A stretch of 64,000 nucleotides of DNA from Lepeophtheirus salmonis (Eukaryota; Arthropoda; Copepoda; Siphonostomatoida; Caligidae), in assembly GCF_016086655.4 (NCBI RefSeq), contig NC_052141.2, positions 11,780,001-11,844,000 of the forward strand. The letters run 5' to 3'. Of the stretch, positions 21,718-33,520 are shown piece after piece. The first letter of the stretch is position 1. Every line of letters begins with the position of its first letter. Under the pieces are notes generated by a model. The model saw nothing but the letters and a program-made list of their open reading frames with translations, was not told where the DNA came from and ran no database searches. Made by a program: the position numbers and the translations under genes.

Positions 21718-24700
21718 ATGAGCGATACGCTGAGTCTAAATAGTTTTGGAAGTCCTTTTGGAGGAACGAGCCCTGGGATCCTGGCGGAAGAAATTGGATC
21801 TCTTACACTCCTCACGGACTTTAATCCCAAAAAAATCGTTATTCTTCACTCAACACTCGCCTCTCTCAACGAAGATGGCTCTAAACTCCTTCTCGGCGAA
21901 ATCCGCTCAAGGGGTGAAGGGGAATGGAGTCTGGGAGGAAGGAGTTATACTCTCATTGACAAACTCAATGAAAAAAAGTATTTAGACTTGGCTCTTTTGC
22001 CGGGAAGCAAAGGAACGAAAATTGTGTTTTTAGCGGAGCGGATTAAGAATAAAGAACGACTCCTTGTTGCCCATAACATTACCCATGGCAAGGTTTTAGA
22101 GCTAGGCGAAGAGTATGCCTTCTATGATAAAGCCAACGTACTCGGAAAAGGCGTTTCACATATAACACCCGACTTGGTCTCTGGAGAATCCTCTCCACCA
22201 ACCATTTATTCAGCCTCTAATCTCATAAGAAAACTACATATTGAGGATAATGCCTTGAAACCTACACCTGCAAGAGCACAAGTTCTACAAGAATGTCTTG
22301 ACGGAACAATTGCTCTTACCATTCAATCATCATCCTCAAAATCGTCCAAAAATTTCTTAGTCGGAGCCTTTCGAACGAAGTCCGCTACAAAGAATAAATT
22401 CATGATTGAATGGTATTTGAGCAATAACAAGAAGGATGATATCGTTTGCTGTAAATCCCCTGTCAAGTTCAGTGAGGATTGTGAACCCCTGTATCTCCTC
22501 ACAGATCCCAAAGATCCACGTACCGTCTACACACTCTGCAAAACGGGTCCTAACCAAAACTCTCTCTACAAACTTACCAAAGGTCTTTCAAAAAAAGATG
22601 AGGATCCTCTTTTGATCATTCCCGGTGTCATCGAAGGAGCCGCAATTGGTATCACTGGAGACGATGTATCCACACTTCTCATCTATGATGGAAACAGTTG
22701 TAGTGCAAGGCTATTTTCTTTGTCAAAGAGTGAGGGATTCCGTGGAAGGCATCCCATTTGTGCACATTGTCCAAATTTAGAGAAATTTTCAAGCCCTAGT
22801 CATGTGATATCCTGTTCATCACCAAATCAAAAATGGCAAATTGCGTGCAATGTCCTTGGAGCGAATGTGAATAACTATCAAGTAAGTTGGTGGATTTATA
22901 TACTTCGGGGTCTCCTGGGCTCTTATAATATTCATTTCTATGTTCATAACATGTTGTAATGGTCTTGTTCATTGATTGGAAAAATGTATCATTAAATGAA
23001 ATGCTTCTTTAAACACACAATTTTATATGTGAACCAAAGAACAAGAGGTATAAAATGAAACATAAAACTTTCACAAAAACATTTGTATTTCAATCAAATA
23101 CATTAAAGTCATTATTTCTCTGCCCTAATAGCCTTGTTATTTGAAATTAAAATGAATAAATACATGTAAACCCCTAGATATACCTTTTCAATCTGCAAAT
23201 TTTAATTTTAATGCTCTGCTAAAAAAAAGATTAGGGTTCATTGTTATTTGAGTACTCGTGAGAGGGGCATATAATATAATCTAGAACTCCTGCAGGATTC
23301 TTAGTATCTGCAACTTGAACAAGGGTTTTTATTTATCAAAGCTGGCCTCATTATTCTGTAGGAGAGTACATATTTTAATAAGTATATAGTAATCACACGT
23401 GCTGTAAAATGAAAACAGTTTCGACAAATCAAAACCCCTGCTCAAGTTGCAGTTACAAAGAATCTTGAGTAGAGCTATTATGACTTTGTATTAGATTAGC
23501 TTTAAGGGGTAATACATTTATAATGTCCGGGAAAAGCACAATTTCTGACACACACACCCCACTCCCCTTGTCTGTGTTTGTCCTAAACTTCTTCTAATTG
23601 GACGTCCTTAATTTTTAGATCACCCACCTTGTATGTATTTGTGTATGAAATATATTGGTTATCTTAAAGACCACTGATCAGGGACGTCTGTAGGATTATA
23701 TATTTTTTTGTTCTGGGAGGGGTATTTTGTGGAAAAAAATTTCAAAAATCTCTCTGCAGTATAATTTGTTCGAATGTTCATTTTTTTAAAGAAAATAAAT
23801 GTTTAAAAAAATTGTAAGGGCACTCCTGCTGACGTCAGATTGAAAAGGTTTTGTTGATGAGTGAAACAATGATCAATTCTCAATGTAGTGGACTCAAGAA
23901 TATCCCATATCCCTCCTTCCCCCCTCCCCCGTCAATTGGACGTTAAAAATGTATAACCTAGTCTTGAAAATCCATGGGCATGTTAAAAAAAGAAACCGAA
24001 AATCAGCTCGGTAACTCAGACAATATGAAGAATGTTTTGGAAGGGAGAAAGAATAATGCTCATAACGTTTCATTAGATCAGCTACAATCAGCTGTGACTT
24101 GGGAGGAAGGCGAGAAGGAAATAAACAATCACATTTGCTGGAATTATTCGCATGTCAATCCTCAATTCTACTCGTAGTCCAACAAGGACTTACAATTATA
24201 ACTCCACAATAAATCCTCAGGGCTAGGCTCCGTCTTTTATGAGCCCACACAGGGATGTTCAATCAGATTTGGAATTTAATTGAATGTGATATGAAAATGA
24301 GTTGAGTTCCCTACTGCTAAGAAAAAGTAAATTCATTCTTCAGATTACCAATTCCTAAAAACGGGGGAGCTATAAAATTCACCGGATTTACATCACTGGA
24401 CCCCTCCAGCAGCTGTGATGAGGGGGAGAAAGAAGGAAATAAACAAGGACAGTGACAAAGATGACTCTTCTGTCGATCTTCAATTCTACTATGAGGCTAA
24501 CAAGGACTTACACCTGCTAAAACTCTCCAACAAATCCTCAGTGTTACTCCCCGTCATTTACGATCAAACGCACTTTTGATTACTTTGTAGATGTTATTTC
24601 TTAAAGAATTAAAGAAAAATGATGACAGCTTTAGCAAATGAAAAACCCTGTTCAGGTTGCAACTACAAAAAGGCTCTCACATATTTCTAGATCATATTTT

Positions 24701-27700
24701 GTTGCAACTCTAGTGATAATTCATGAATTTTTAAACAATTTTAATAGCTAGCTCTAATTTGATAAAAATGAACTAAAAATTCATTTGTAATGAGATACGA
24801 AATCCTCTCTTCCCGTTTTTATAACGTCAAAAATAATAATGAGTTGAGGTGTATAGAATATGTCCTAGAAAGCGGGAGCTACTTTTTTCCCCCCTTTGCA
24901 ACCTAAATAAGATTTTTTAAAGAAAACTTTGCTGTTTGGAAGGAACTGAAGAGTAAAATCAAACCACATAAAATGACATCAAAATTAACATCCAGGGTTA
25001 TTTAAACATATATCACTTCATAGATTGATCAAGAGGGCCGTAAGTAATCATCAAACTCGGTCCAAAATCGAACTATTTTTCGATCAGGACGATTTTGACC
25101 GATATTTCAGTCCAGACCGCTGTCTCAGACTTTGTTCGAAATTTAGTCGTTTTCAAATAGTAGACTGATTTGTTCCCCAATCCGGATTTATGAGCCTTAC
25201 AATATTAAAATACAGTTAACGTCATCAAAAAGTAATAAATAAAAGCAGTCGAGAACGAATTTTAAATGAGACAGGCCCAGACCGAACCTTTTTAAAAGAC
25301 CAAATTAGACGGTCTTCCACAAAAATCATAATATATACGAGTTATGTTCAAAAATAAGGATACTTCGTATTTTTAGGGAATGAATGTTTCTTTATTTATG
25401 AATAAAGGTGAAAATCCAGTGTGGAATGGCCATGTTAAAAAAAAGAAACCGAGAATGAAAATGGTAACCCTTACAATTTGAAGAATGTTTAGGAGGAGAG
25501 GAAGAATAATACTCATGACGTTTCATTAGATCAGCTACAATCGGCTGTGACTAGATAGGAAGGCGAAAAGGATATAAACAAGGGCATTTGTACGAATTAC
25601 CCCTATGTCTATACTACATCCTACTCTGAGTCAAACAAGGACTTACAGTTATAACTCCGCAACAAATACTTAGGATTACGTTCCGTCTTGTATGAGCACG
25701 CGAATGTTCAACCAGGCTTTGAATCTATTTAGGAAAGATGTTCACCTCTCGGCAATTAAATAATAATGACAACTGCTAAAAAAAAGAAAATTCGTTCTTT
25801 ATTCATTATTAATACCAGTTACAAATTAACGGGCCAGCTAAAAAACACAGCGGATTTACATAATTATCCATCAATATTTATGTTGTCCCCTTCAAAGTAA
25901 TCCTCCTCAGGTATAATAAATTAGTGCCAATGCTTGTTCCGATCTTCTATGCGCTTTTCATAAGGAGATATGTAGCCTAAGAAGGTGTGTTTTTCAACTT
26001 TTTTCTAATTTCGATGAAGATCTCAGACCGAAACCAACAATAATACCTACATACTCTAACAAAAGATTACTATGGATTACTTCAGCCATTTTGTCAAGTC
26101 GTATTTTAACATGAAACAATTTAATTCTATTTTATTTTTAGTTAATTGTAGATCGTGTAATTTTACATCTTACAGTTCCGTGATTATTACAAACGTAGTA
26201 CAATGATTGAAATACCTTGGTAGTTCCACTTGATTGAGCCTTCATATTCAGCTAAATATATTACTAATTCTTATGACAGTATTTATTGTAGTATCATGGC
26301 AAATAGTTATGTAACATTAAATGCATATGAAAAGGTGGATTCGTTAATAGTTTTTGTTTGCTTGCTTACTTTATGAAATAAGGTAGTTAATTTAATGTTT
26401 AATGATCTCATAAATTAATTACCTTAGTTTTGTCCCAAATAATGCATTGATTTGTTTAATAAATTATTTTTATAATTATTATAAGGACTGTGTCAAAACC
26501 TGACAGGATCTCAAATTTTAAACACTAAAAGAATGTCGAATATCTATCTAGAAATTCAAATAATTATGTGGCATTTTTGTATATATAAGTTTTATTTTGA
26601 GCAAATGACTTTCACATTTTTATAATTTTTTCCACCCAAAATTAACGTTTAACAACCTATTGAGTTTTTTCGCGATACTACATAACATGCATCTACTGAC
26701 TAGTCGTACTGGACGTTAAACAGTCACTATGGATCGGTTGCTGCCAACTTTTCTGGTGCCATGATCCCTTGATAGCATTTACCAAGTCGTGTTGACCCCA
26801 TGGAAGTAAAATTATTTGATTTGATCATCCTTCATTACATTATTAAATGTGTTAACATATCCAAGCATAACTCGAAAAATGTCTTTGTCAGCACCAAATC
26901 CTCGGCAATTGTGTAGGATCCCTTGGCTTTGACGATTCTGAGAGCACCCAAATATGAAGCTTCAATGGCGGCCATATTTTCCTCTTCGTATTTGCCGCCA
27001 AAAATTAAGACTTTTATTTTTTTTTTCGCCATCAGCTTTGTTCTTAAAATACAGAACATCCTCACCCGTAATGTTTGGATGTTACTCGTCAAAATGTCAA
27101 CCTTTGAGCATACTCCAAGTATTTTTTGATACAATGTATTAATCATAAGATAGTTCACTAAAGACTGTTGTTTTTTTATGTAAATACAAGAGAGTGTGTG
27201 GATTTCATCTACTAAACCCTATACAAATGGGGTAACTTGAGTAATTTGCTTATTCAAGCTACAACTTGTACAAAGTACTAAGTTCTATAATACAACTATT
27301 ATCTAATTAAGTATGTTCTCGGGACAAAGAAAAATACCATAAAGTGACTCGTAAGATAGAACATGACAGATGGAATGTTTGATCAAATATATATTGATGA
27401 GAATCAACGCGTACACATCTGTGTTATAATAATACTATTGCCAGGTGTGAAAAACAAACAAAAAAACATAGCACTTACCTTTCCTTGATGAGAGTAGAAC
27501 ATCAATAAAATGATAATTTTCAAATTGATATAATTAATTATGATATATATATTTTATTATTTTTCATTCTTATTTTAAACAAATTGACTTAAAACAGGGA
27601 GTAGAATCTGTTTGTGGTTTACTTATTAGTTATTTCACCAGTAAATGAATTGAGTGTGAATATACTTGGACGAATAATCGTTAATTTCTATTAATAAATT

Positions 27701-29754
27701 ATTCTAATTATCCAATTATATGTGCCGCAATGTAGTCAAAATTGATCATCATAATAAAAAAATAGTATATGTATAGTTTTGATTTAGAAGTCCTATTTGG
27801 GACTATTATAAGTAGATCTTAAATCAAATATAGATTCACCACTATTGATATAAATTTCCTGAATATCTTTTCTCATCCCACAAAATATATTTAATTGAAG
27901 AAACTTTTTCTTTTTTTATTACTTTGTTACTATTAAAAAGGTATAGTGCCTTAGTATCTAAATCTCCGTATGAAAGGGCCAAGGAACAAAAAAAAAAAAA
28001 AAAAAAAACACTTAAGAAAATAAACTAAATGAACAAAAAGAAATAATTAAGTATCTCACTTCCTTCACTCGTAAAGTGGAGCATGGAAGACCCAGGGAAA
28101 AATAATATGAATTGAATTGTAGACCATTAATGTAATGAAGAATGATATAATGTTTGAAATATTAATAATTGATACAATTTATATTTGAAAGGGGTCATAA
28201 TGGCGCTAATTTTCCCCAGTAATTTGAATAATAAGCCTATAATTGACTCTAATATGAGTCTGAAATATTGGGTTGTATGTAACTCAGGTGCTGAAAAGTA
28301 CCAGGATGTACATATAGATGGCGCTTTTAACTTCGCCTCATTTTCTGTGTGTGCCAACCTTCAAAGGACATCTGTCAAAATTTAATGTCTGTTCTATAGG
28401 CAGGGATTTATTGTAGTTTAGCTATTTCCTAAACAATGGCCCAAAAAAATTGTCTTTTTAATTTTACACTGCTTCTTGATAGGAAAAAATACCGTTTAAC
28501 CTAAGTAATGGCTTGGAAAGTGCTACGGGGACTCCGCCCTATAACCCAAGTAAAATAGTAATAGTAATTATTCACCGAAAAAGAAACGTCTTTTCTTAGT
28601 TAAGCCCGAGACTTTTCAGACCATCAATCATAGATATGTAAATGTCTATGTAAAAAATTTATTTGAATTTTCTGTTTGTATTGATTTTTGTTCAAGATTT
28701 TTTATGTTGACCTACTACATATTATGTCATTAAGACCTCCAACTTTTCCCCTCTTTAAAAGAATCCATGCTTTGTTTCCTAGCGTGATTTGAGGGCATTT
28801 TCCTAATCTGATTCATAACTAGGAGAATTTCTGTGTATGACCATTTTACTACTTTTATTTAATTTTGTTATTTCCAAACTTCTTACATCATTTTCCATTT
28901 AACCAACTACATAGTATATTTTTCCTTACAATCCTTTACAGATATGCCTTGCCTCACTCCTTGACGAATCCGGGAAATTTGGAATAGAGCCAGAAACTGG
29001 ACTCCCATATAGAATCCGACTCCTTGGTTGTGAAACACAGGGCGTCCACGCTGAAATCATGTTACTTGAAGATTTGTCACGTACCTTTGAGAATGCGGAG
29101 GACAAACTCTCAAACTATGTTCTAAAGCTATGTATCAACTTTTCCCCATGTCGAGAGTGTCAGTCACATCTCTCGGGTTGGCTCATGTCTGGTAAACTTG
29201 CAAATATAGAGCTTCACTATGTTCAGTCTGGAGAGATTATACAGGACTTTGGAGATCGTTTTGTAGCTAAATCAATAAGTATGGATCGATTCAAAACCCT
29301 CCTTACGGATACGGACTGGTCACAAATGAATGGCGGAATGGGAGGACGTCAGGGTACGTTTACAAAGGGAGACGAGGTCTCTTCCACATCTTCACCTCTT
29401 GTAAGGTCAATTAGTGGAAGATCTCCGAGGAGTAGTATGACTCCTGGATCTCGTATTCCAACTCGATCCGGAAGTGGATGTCCAATTCCAAATGCCTCTA
29501 CTCCAAATCCAGGAGTTTGTAACAATGTGAGCAATGGTTGTGGAAATGTTAGCCTTAATAATCGCTCGGATGTTATAGACTCTCTCATCTCCATATCTTC
29601 TTCAACGGAATTCCGATCTGATAACATGAAAGACCTCGTCGCGAATTTGAACGCCTCTTTACAGAATGTTTTGTCTGTTGATGCGTCTTTAAGAAGTAAT
29701 TTAATGTGTCTTGAGAATAGTGTGGCTCAGATCCAACAAAATTTGGATCCTTAG
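21718..29754 (+). CDS. AID/APOBEC-like zinc-dependent deaminase-domain protein (two exons, 658 aa)
   Basis: Exon 1 is 21718-22881 and exon 2 is 28942-29754. The donor CAA/GTAAGT and the acceptor CCTTTACAG give a phase-0 join. Residues 1-380 match no family I recognise. Residues about 375-515 have the order of a deaminase fold: a strand across the splice site (YQICLASLL), a second strand (RIRLLGC), H424-A-E426, 30 residues, then P457-C458-R-E-C461. In this superfamily His and the two Cys bind zinc and Glu shuttles protons. The SPCxxC form and a later SISMDRFKTLL stretch resemble AID/APOBEC more than CDA or TadA. Substrate is unknown; deamination of cytosine in nucleic acid is an inference. Residues 518-595 are Ser/Gly/Pro-rich, and 600-656 have heptad-like leucines that could self-associate. 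The unspliced frame stops at 22959. Further exons inside the intron cannot be excluded. Confidence 0.78.
23685..23850 (+). repeat. Family B fragment in the intron
   Basis: Starts AGGGACGTCTGTAGGATTAT, a family B end, followed by GGGAGGGGTATTTTG and AAAAAAATTTCAAAAATC. Truncated on its right side. Confidence 0.4.
23970..24265 (+). repeat. Dispersed repeat family C
   Basis: One of the longest copies. It starts GTTAAAAAAAGAAACCGAAA, continues with AATATGAAGAATGTTTTGGA, TTTCATTAGATCAGCTACAA and TCAATTCTACTCGTAGTCC, and ends with CAACAAGGACTTACAATTAT and CTCCGTCTTTTATGAGC. A 67-codon frame over its first part is not conserved in other copies, so it is not a gene. Confidence 0.6.
24395..24570 (+). 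repeat. Dispersed repeat family C, partial
   Basis: Lacks the 5' third of the family; it begins near AGCAGCTGTGATGAGGGGGA and includes CTCAATTCTACTATGAGGC and AACAAGGACTTACACC. About 70 bp downstream is AAAACCCTGTTCAGGTTGC-like sequence, seen also near 23443, 37490, 47670 and 49225. Confidence 0.5.
25430..25735 (+). repeat. Dispersed repeat family C
   Basis: Near full-length copy: AAAAAAAAGAAACCGAGAAT, CAATTTGAAGAATGTTTAGG, CATGACGTTTCATTAGATCA, GTCAAACAAGGACTTACAGT and TTCCGTCTTGTATGAGC. Same orientation as the host gene. Confidence 0.6.
26835..27158 (-). pseudogene. hAT (ZBED-like) transposase relic in the intron
   Basis: A 107-codon minus-strand frame contains AAIEASYLGALRIVKAKGSY followed by TIAEDLVL. 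This resembles the conserved block just after the BED zinc finger of ZBED/hAT transposases, where a hydrophobic ASYLVA.RIAK...HTIGE.L pattern is usual. The BED finger upstream and the catalytic domain downstream are missing, so it is a truncated relic. It lies antisense to the deaminase gene. Confidence 0.6.
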
Positions 29755-30154
29755 ATATGTGAGAGTCACTCATAAGGGGGGATTATGATGATAATTTTGT
29801 TTTATTTTTACGTTATATTTTTTGAAAGTATGGAATTAATTAATTATTATTTGAGCGTATGCCTATTTTAGATATATTACAATTATACTTCTACAAAGAT
29901 TCATATTATATCATATATACAATATATTAGCTACAACTTTACGCAAGGATAATAATTATCATATTTGTTTTTAGATCAGCCCATTCATTTGGGTATTTTT
30001 AAATGTTATTGCAAATATTATGAACGAAAGCCTATTGAATTTTACTCTTTATATCAGACAGATATACACACAATATATACCTAATCATTCAGGATATCAG
30101 ACTTTTATTTTCATTACTGATCTGAGAACAGTGAACATACATCTTTATTAACAA

Positions 30155-30160
30155 AATAAA
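30155..30160 (+). terminator. Candidate polyadenylation signal of the deaminase gene
   Basis: AATAAA about 400 bp after the stop codon at 29754 is the first canonical signal I see downstream. The 3' UTR would cover roughly 29755-30180. Confidence 0.4.
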
Positions 30161-30239
30161 GATGCACTCCTGCGTGTTTATAATAATATACACTCATGCT
30201 TCCTTCAATCTTAAAGGATATACCCTGAGATACCTTTGA

Positions 30240-30600
30240 CTCAACACAAACTAGGGGAATAGGTTCTAATTTGCGCGCGTGCCAGTGAATATAACTCAGC
30301 GTGCCAGAATAGACACATGTGTAATAGGTTGCCGACCCCTGCTCTAGAGACTTGACAGGCCTGTGAGGTGGCTACATGTTGAAGTAAGAAAAGGCCGGAA
30401 AGTTGTCTATGACACAGAGCTCCGCCTCGACTGAAAACAAAGTTGTCCCCCTAACTATTCTCCAGCACAAATATGCACTTTCTTATCCAGAAGTTCGTTG
30501 TAAGCAGTTGTATTGAGCAGCTCCTTCCTCTCCGAAAAAGGGTGAGGCAGACTTCGGCTCTGCTGGATGCTCGGTTTTTTTTTTTTTTTTGTCTTAAGAA
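30240..30600 (-). mobile_element. hAT-like fragment with CAGGGGTCGGCAAC end
   Basis: Plus-strand GTTGCCGACCCCTG at 30328-30341 is the reverse of CAGGGGTCGGCAAC, a common terminal motif of hAT elements. GC-richer DNA surrounds it (30240-30570). I see no second terminal repeat and no clear transposase frame. The stretch 30342-30570 beyond the motif may belong to a separate element. Confidence 0.4.
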
Positions 30601-32150
30601 ATGATTCACTCAAACTGAGTTGACATTGTCTGGATGTTCAATTTTGATGTAGGGACGCTTCTTCTCATTCACAATATCATCAACCCTGAAAATTTTTGTC
30701 ATCAGAAAAGAGTACAACTTTGCCTGAATTTTTGTTAATGTAACCTTGCTCTGTTCAGGGAATAGATGTTTTGTTGTCCACCTCCTTCGGGATTTTGCAC
30801 CAATGTCATTCCGGAATTAAATTAACAATATGTGTACTACTAGATAAAAACAACCCTGTAAATATATAATAGAGTTTGTGTGTGTTCCTTATGGGTGCCC
30901 AAATCGTTAGACCTAGAAAGCTGAAACTTTGCATTGGTACTTTTTTTAACTTGGTCAGGCTAAGATAGGGTGTCAATGTTCGAGGGGGGGAGGTTACGCT
31001 ATTCCCAATATACACAAATTAGTTTGACAAGATAGGACTTTGAGTCATGAATCAAATAGTGATCGCCGTCTCAAAGAAAAACAAAAAAAACTATATGAAT
31101 AACTATAACTATTTTCTATATTTATTCAACCTCTAAATAGTTGTGGGCAAAAAAAAAAAAAAAAAAGACAGCGGTGAGAATTGCAGGTTTTTTTCCCCAG
31201 GTGGAAAAAATGGATTTCCAATGTAATATTCAATACGTAGATAAAATAAAGTTTGTAGAAATTTGTCTTGAGATTCGCTTGTATATATATTTGATTAATC
31301 TAAATTAATGCTCAACTGTAATATCTGTCATTTTCCGAATAATGTTTCCATTTTTTTTCATTCAAAGGAAATCTCCGGAAAATTTTATTACTTAATATTT
31401 GCAAAAATGAAACAGTTATAAAAAATTGAGGGTAAGTTTTTTATCGTTGTATGTACAAACTTTTTTTTCGTAGGTTTGTGTTTCTCTTTATAATGGTAAT
31501 AAATGCCATTAACTACTTTTATCGCAAAACAGTTTTTATACAATTTTTCTTTGATCATTTCGATTAGGGAATTTTTTGACAAAAATAAAAGATAAAGTGA
31601 TGATCTAGACAAATTTTTCCATGCATATATGTTTGTATGTTATTTAATTTTTTTTACAATTTTTTTTTTAAATTCATAACATATGTATACGAGTATATAT
31701 AATTATAAGGATCGTCCATACCGAAGGGCTCTGGGCATAAGGAAGAAATAACATTTCCAGTGATGCTGGATTGACTATTATCAATGTGATTTCCCACTCC
31801 CTCTTTGACTTGAGCAAAGCTGGCTAAAACTTTCCTAGTATAATTTAAAGAAGATCACTTCATTGATTATTTTAGCTTACTGATGGATTTTAACGAAAAC
31901 AGTTCCAGCCTGATTTTATGTTCACATTTCTCATACATTATGCGACCAACAATTTTTTTTTTTCAAAGTTACTTTTTTCAAATCCATAATAGATATTCCC
32001 TCCCCCAAAAAAAAAAAAAAAATGATATCCAGAATGCCAGATATTTATCTACATGAAATCAATCATTATTTTTTTTTGCCTCTTTTTAAAATCAATTCTG
32101 TGGTACATAAACATAAAAACAACATTGAACATATTTTTTTACTTAATATA
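30601..32150. other. Non-coding interval
   Basis: No supported gene. Contains poly-A runs near 31150 and 32000 and poly-T runs near 31650 and 31950. Minus-strand frames near 30806-31015 and 31388-31612 are low-complexity. Confidence 0.35.
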
Positions 32151-32154
32151 CACA

Positions 32155-32720
32155 TGTAATCCATTCTCTCATAGACATATGTAAATTGTATTGAAATTTC
32201 TGGGATAGTTTAAGATATCCAAAAAAATTTTGCTAGGGTTTAGAATCGTTATTTGATTTAAGAGACTTATATCATCCCCTGATATGTCCTTTTTCATCCA
32301 TGAAATCTATCAATTTCATATTTCCATTATGTTTACTTTAAGAAGTTCAATTTGCTACAAACTTAAGGAGTTAAAAAAAATAATTTATTGATATTAATTA
32401 TTCATATAAGAATAGAAATGTGATTTACAATCAATTTATAAAAAAAATAATTGCAACATGTGATTTATTCACCGATTATATAAAAGTTATCTTGACAAAA
32501 AAATTATTTATGGATAAATTTCAATGTTTGTTTGTTTTTTTACTTTATACAATATACAAACATTTTTCGATCAATTTTATACTTTTATTCAAATTTCTAG
32601 AATGAGTTGAATATTCCAAAAATGTTAACTATAGCTTTAAGCCTTAATTGTGCTTATAAGACTTTATTTGGACCTGATATGGCCTTTCAAATATAACTTA
32701 TCATTATACTATTTGTCTTT
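32155..32720 (+). repeat. Family G units
   Basis: At 32155-32370 the words CTCATAGACATATG, GGGATAGTTTAAGATATCC and GATTTAAGAGACTTATAT match the tandem units at 60.2-60.8 kb. A second, more diverged copy (TTATTTGGACCTGATATGG) follows near 32660-32690. Non-coding. Confidence 0.45.
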
Positions 32721-33051
32721 AATTATTATTAGGAAAGGGGTTTTTGCAATTTGAAGGTCCCCTTACGGATGAGTCAGTATATTTTATTAGCAGAAATGGA
32801 ATATAATTTATTGAAAAGTACAATAATGTATTCTAAAATTAATCTAGTTTGCTTTAATGTTGACTGGACCTCCTAATATGGAGTACTTCTATGACTTTAT
32901 GTAACAGATAATCAAAATAAAAACGATTTTGAAAAACCTGTATTTGATTACCATATATAATATGTTATATATATGAGTAATTAACATGGAATGTCATGTG
33001 ATTGATTTAGATGGCATGAAAATAATTCCGCTTCTTTATAATAATCAAATT

Positions 33052-33520
33052 CATGAGCGTCCGTAGGGGGTGGGCTGGAGAAGCTGTAGCCCCCTCCCCC
33101 ATTAAGGATTTTTTCCTTTTACTAGAAAATTTAATATTTGAAATTTTATTTAGTTTATCCAAACAAATTCGTTGAATATTTTTGGATTTTTGAATTTTTT
33201 CTCCAAAAATTTGATATTTAAAGTTTAATTTTTGAAATTTGTTTGTAAACAGCTGCGGTTTTTTGAATTTTTTTATCAAAAAGTTTAATTTTTTGAAAAT
33301 GTATAAGGATTTGATTTTTTTTCTGAAAAATTCATATTTTAACTCTTTTTCTAATTTTAATTTGTGGATTTTATTAACAATTTAATAATTGAAATTTTGT
33401 TTTAAAAAAATTAAATTTTTCCCCAAAAATTTTAATTTGAAGATTTTTTTTTTTTTTTTTTTTTCAAAATAAATTCCCCAAAAAACAAAGCCCAGTATTT
33501 AATCCTATGGATGTCCCTAA
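33052..33520 (+). repeat. Dispersed AT-rich element, family B
   Basis: Left end GAGCGTCCGTAGGGGGTGG, then GCTGTAGCCCCCTCCCCC and ATTAAGGA. The interior is made of TTTTTGAATTTTTT-type units, and the right side reads ATCCTATGGATGTCCCT. The antisense frame across it is low-complexity. Confidence 0.6.

Larger units (their letters stand above)
22882..28941 (+). other. 6,060-bp intron of the deaminase gene, filled with repeats
   Basis: Starts GTAAGT and ends TTTACAG. It hosts a family B fragment (23685-23850), three family C copies (23970-24265, 24395-24570, 25430-25735), a diverged family A-like patch (25040-25320) and an antisense hAT transposase relic (26835-27158). I found no additional exon with a recognisable deaminase segment. 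Confidence 0.7.

Noticed and set aside
22882..22959. Read-through of exon 1 to the stop at 22959
   Set aside because: The frame after 22881 begins with a strong GTAAGT donor and then reads low-quality hydrophobic sequence. Splicing to 28942 in phase 0 completes a recognisable deaminase domain.
28942..29350. Calling the deaminase a cytidine deaminase (CDA) or tRNA adenosine deaminase (TadA/ADAT2)
   Set aside because: CDA normally shows PCGxCRQ and TadA/ADAT2 shows PCxMCxxA. Here the motif is SPCREC followed by QSHL, with the wider spacing of AID/APOBEC-like proteins. Assignment within the superfamily remains open.
29349..29773. Antisense frames of 92 and 62 codons over exon 2
   Set aside because: They are shadows of the coding strand and show no domain.
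33007..33279. Lys/Phe-rich frame over family B (and similar ones at 42.7-42.95 and 49.4-49.7 kb)
   Set aside because: Produced by the periodic A/T units of family B.
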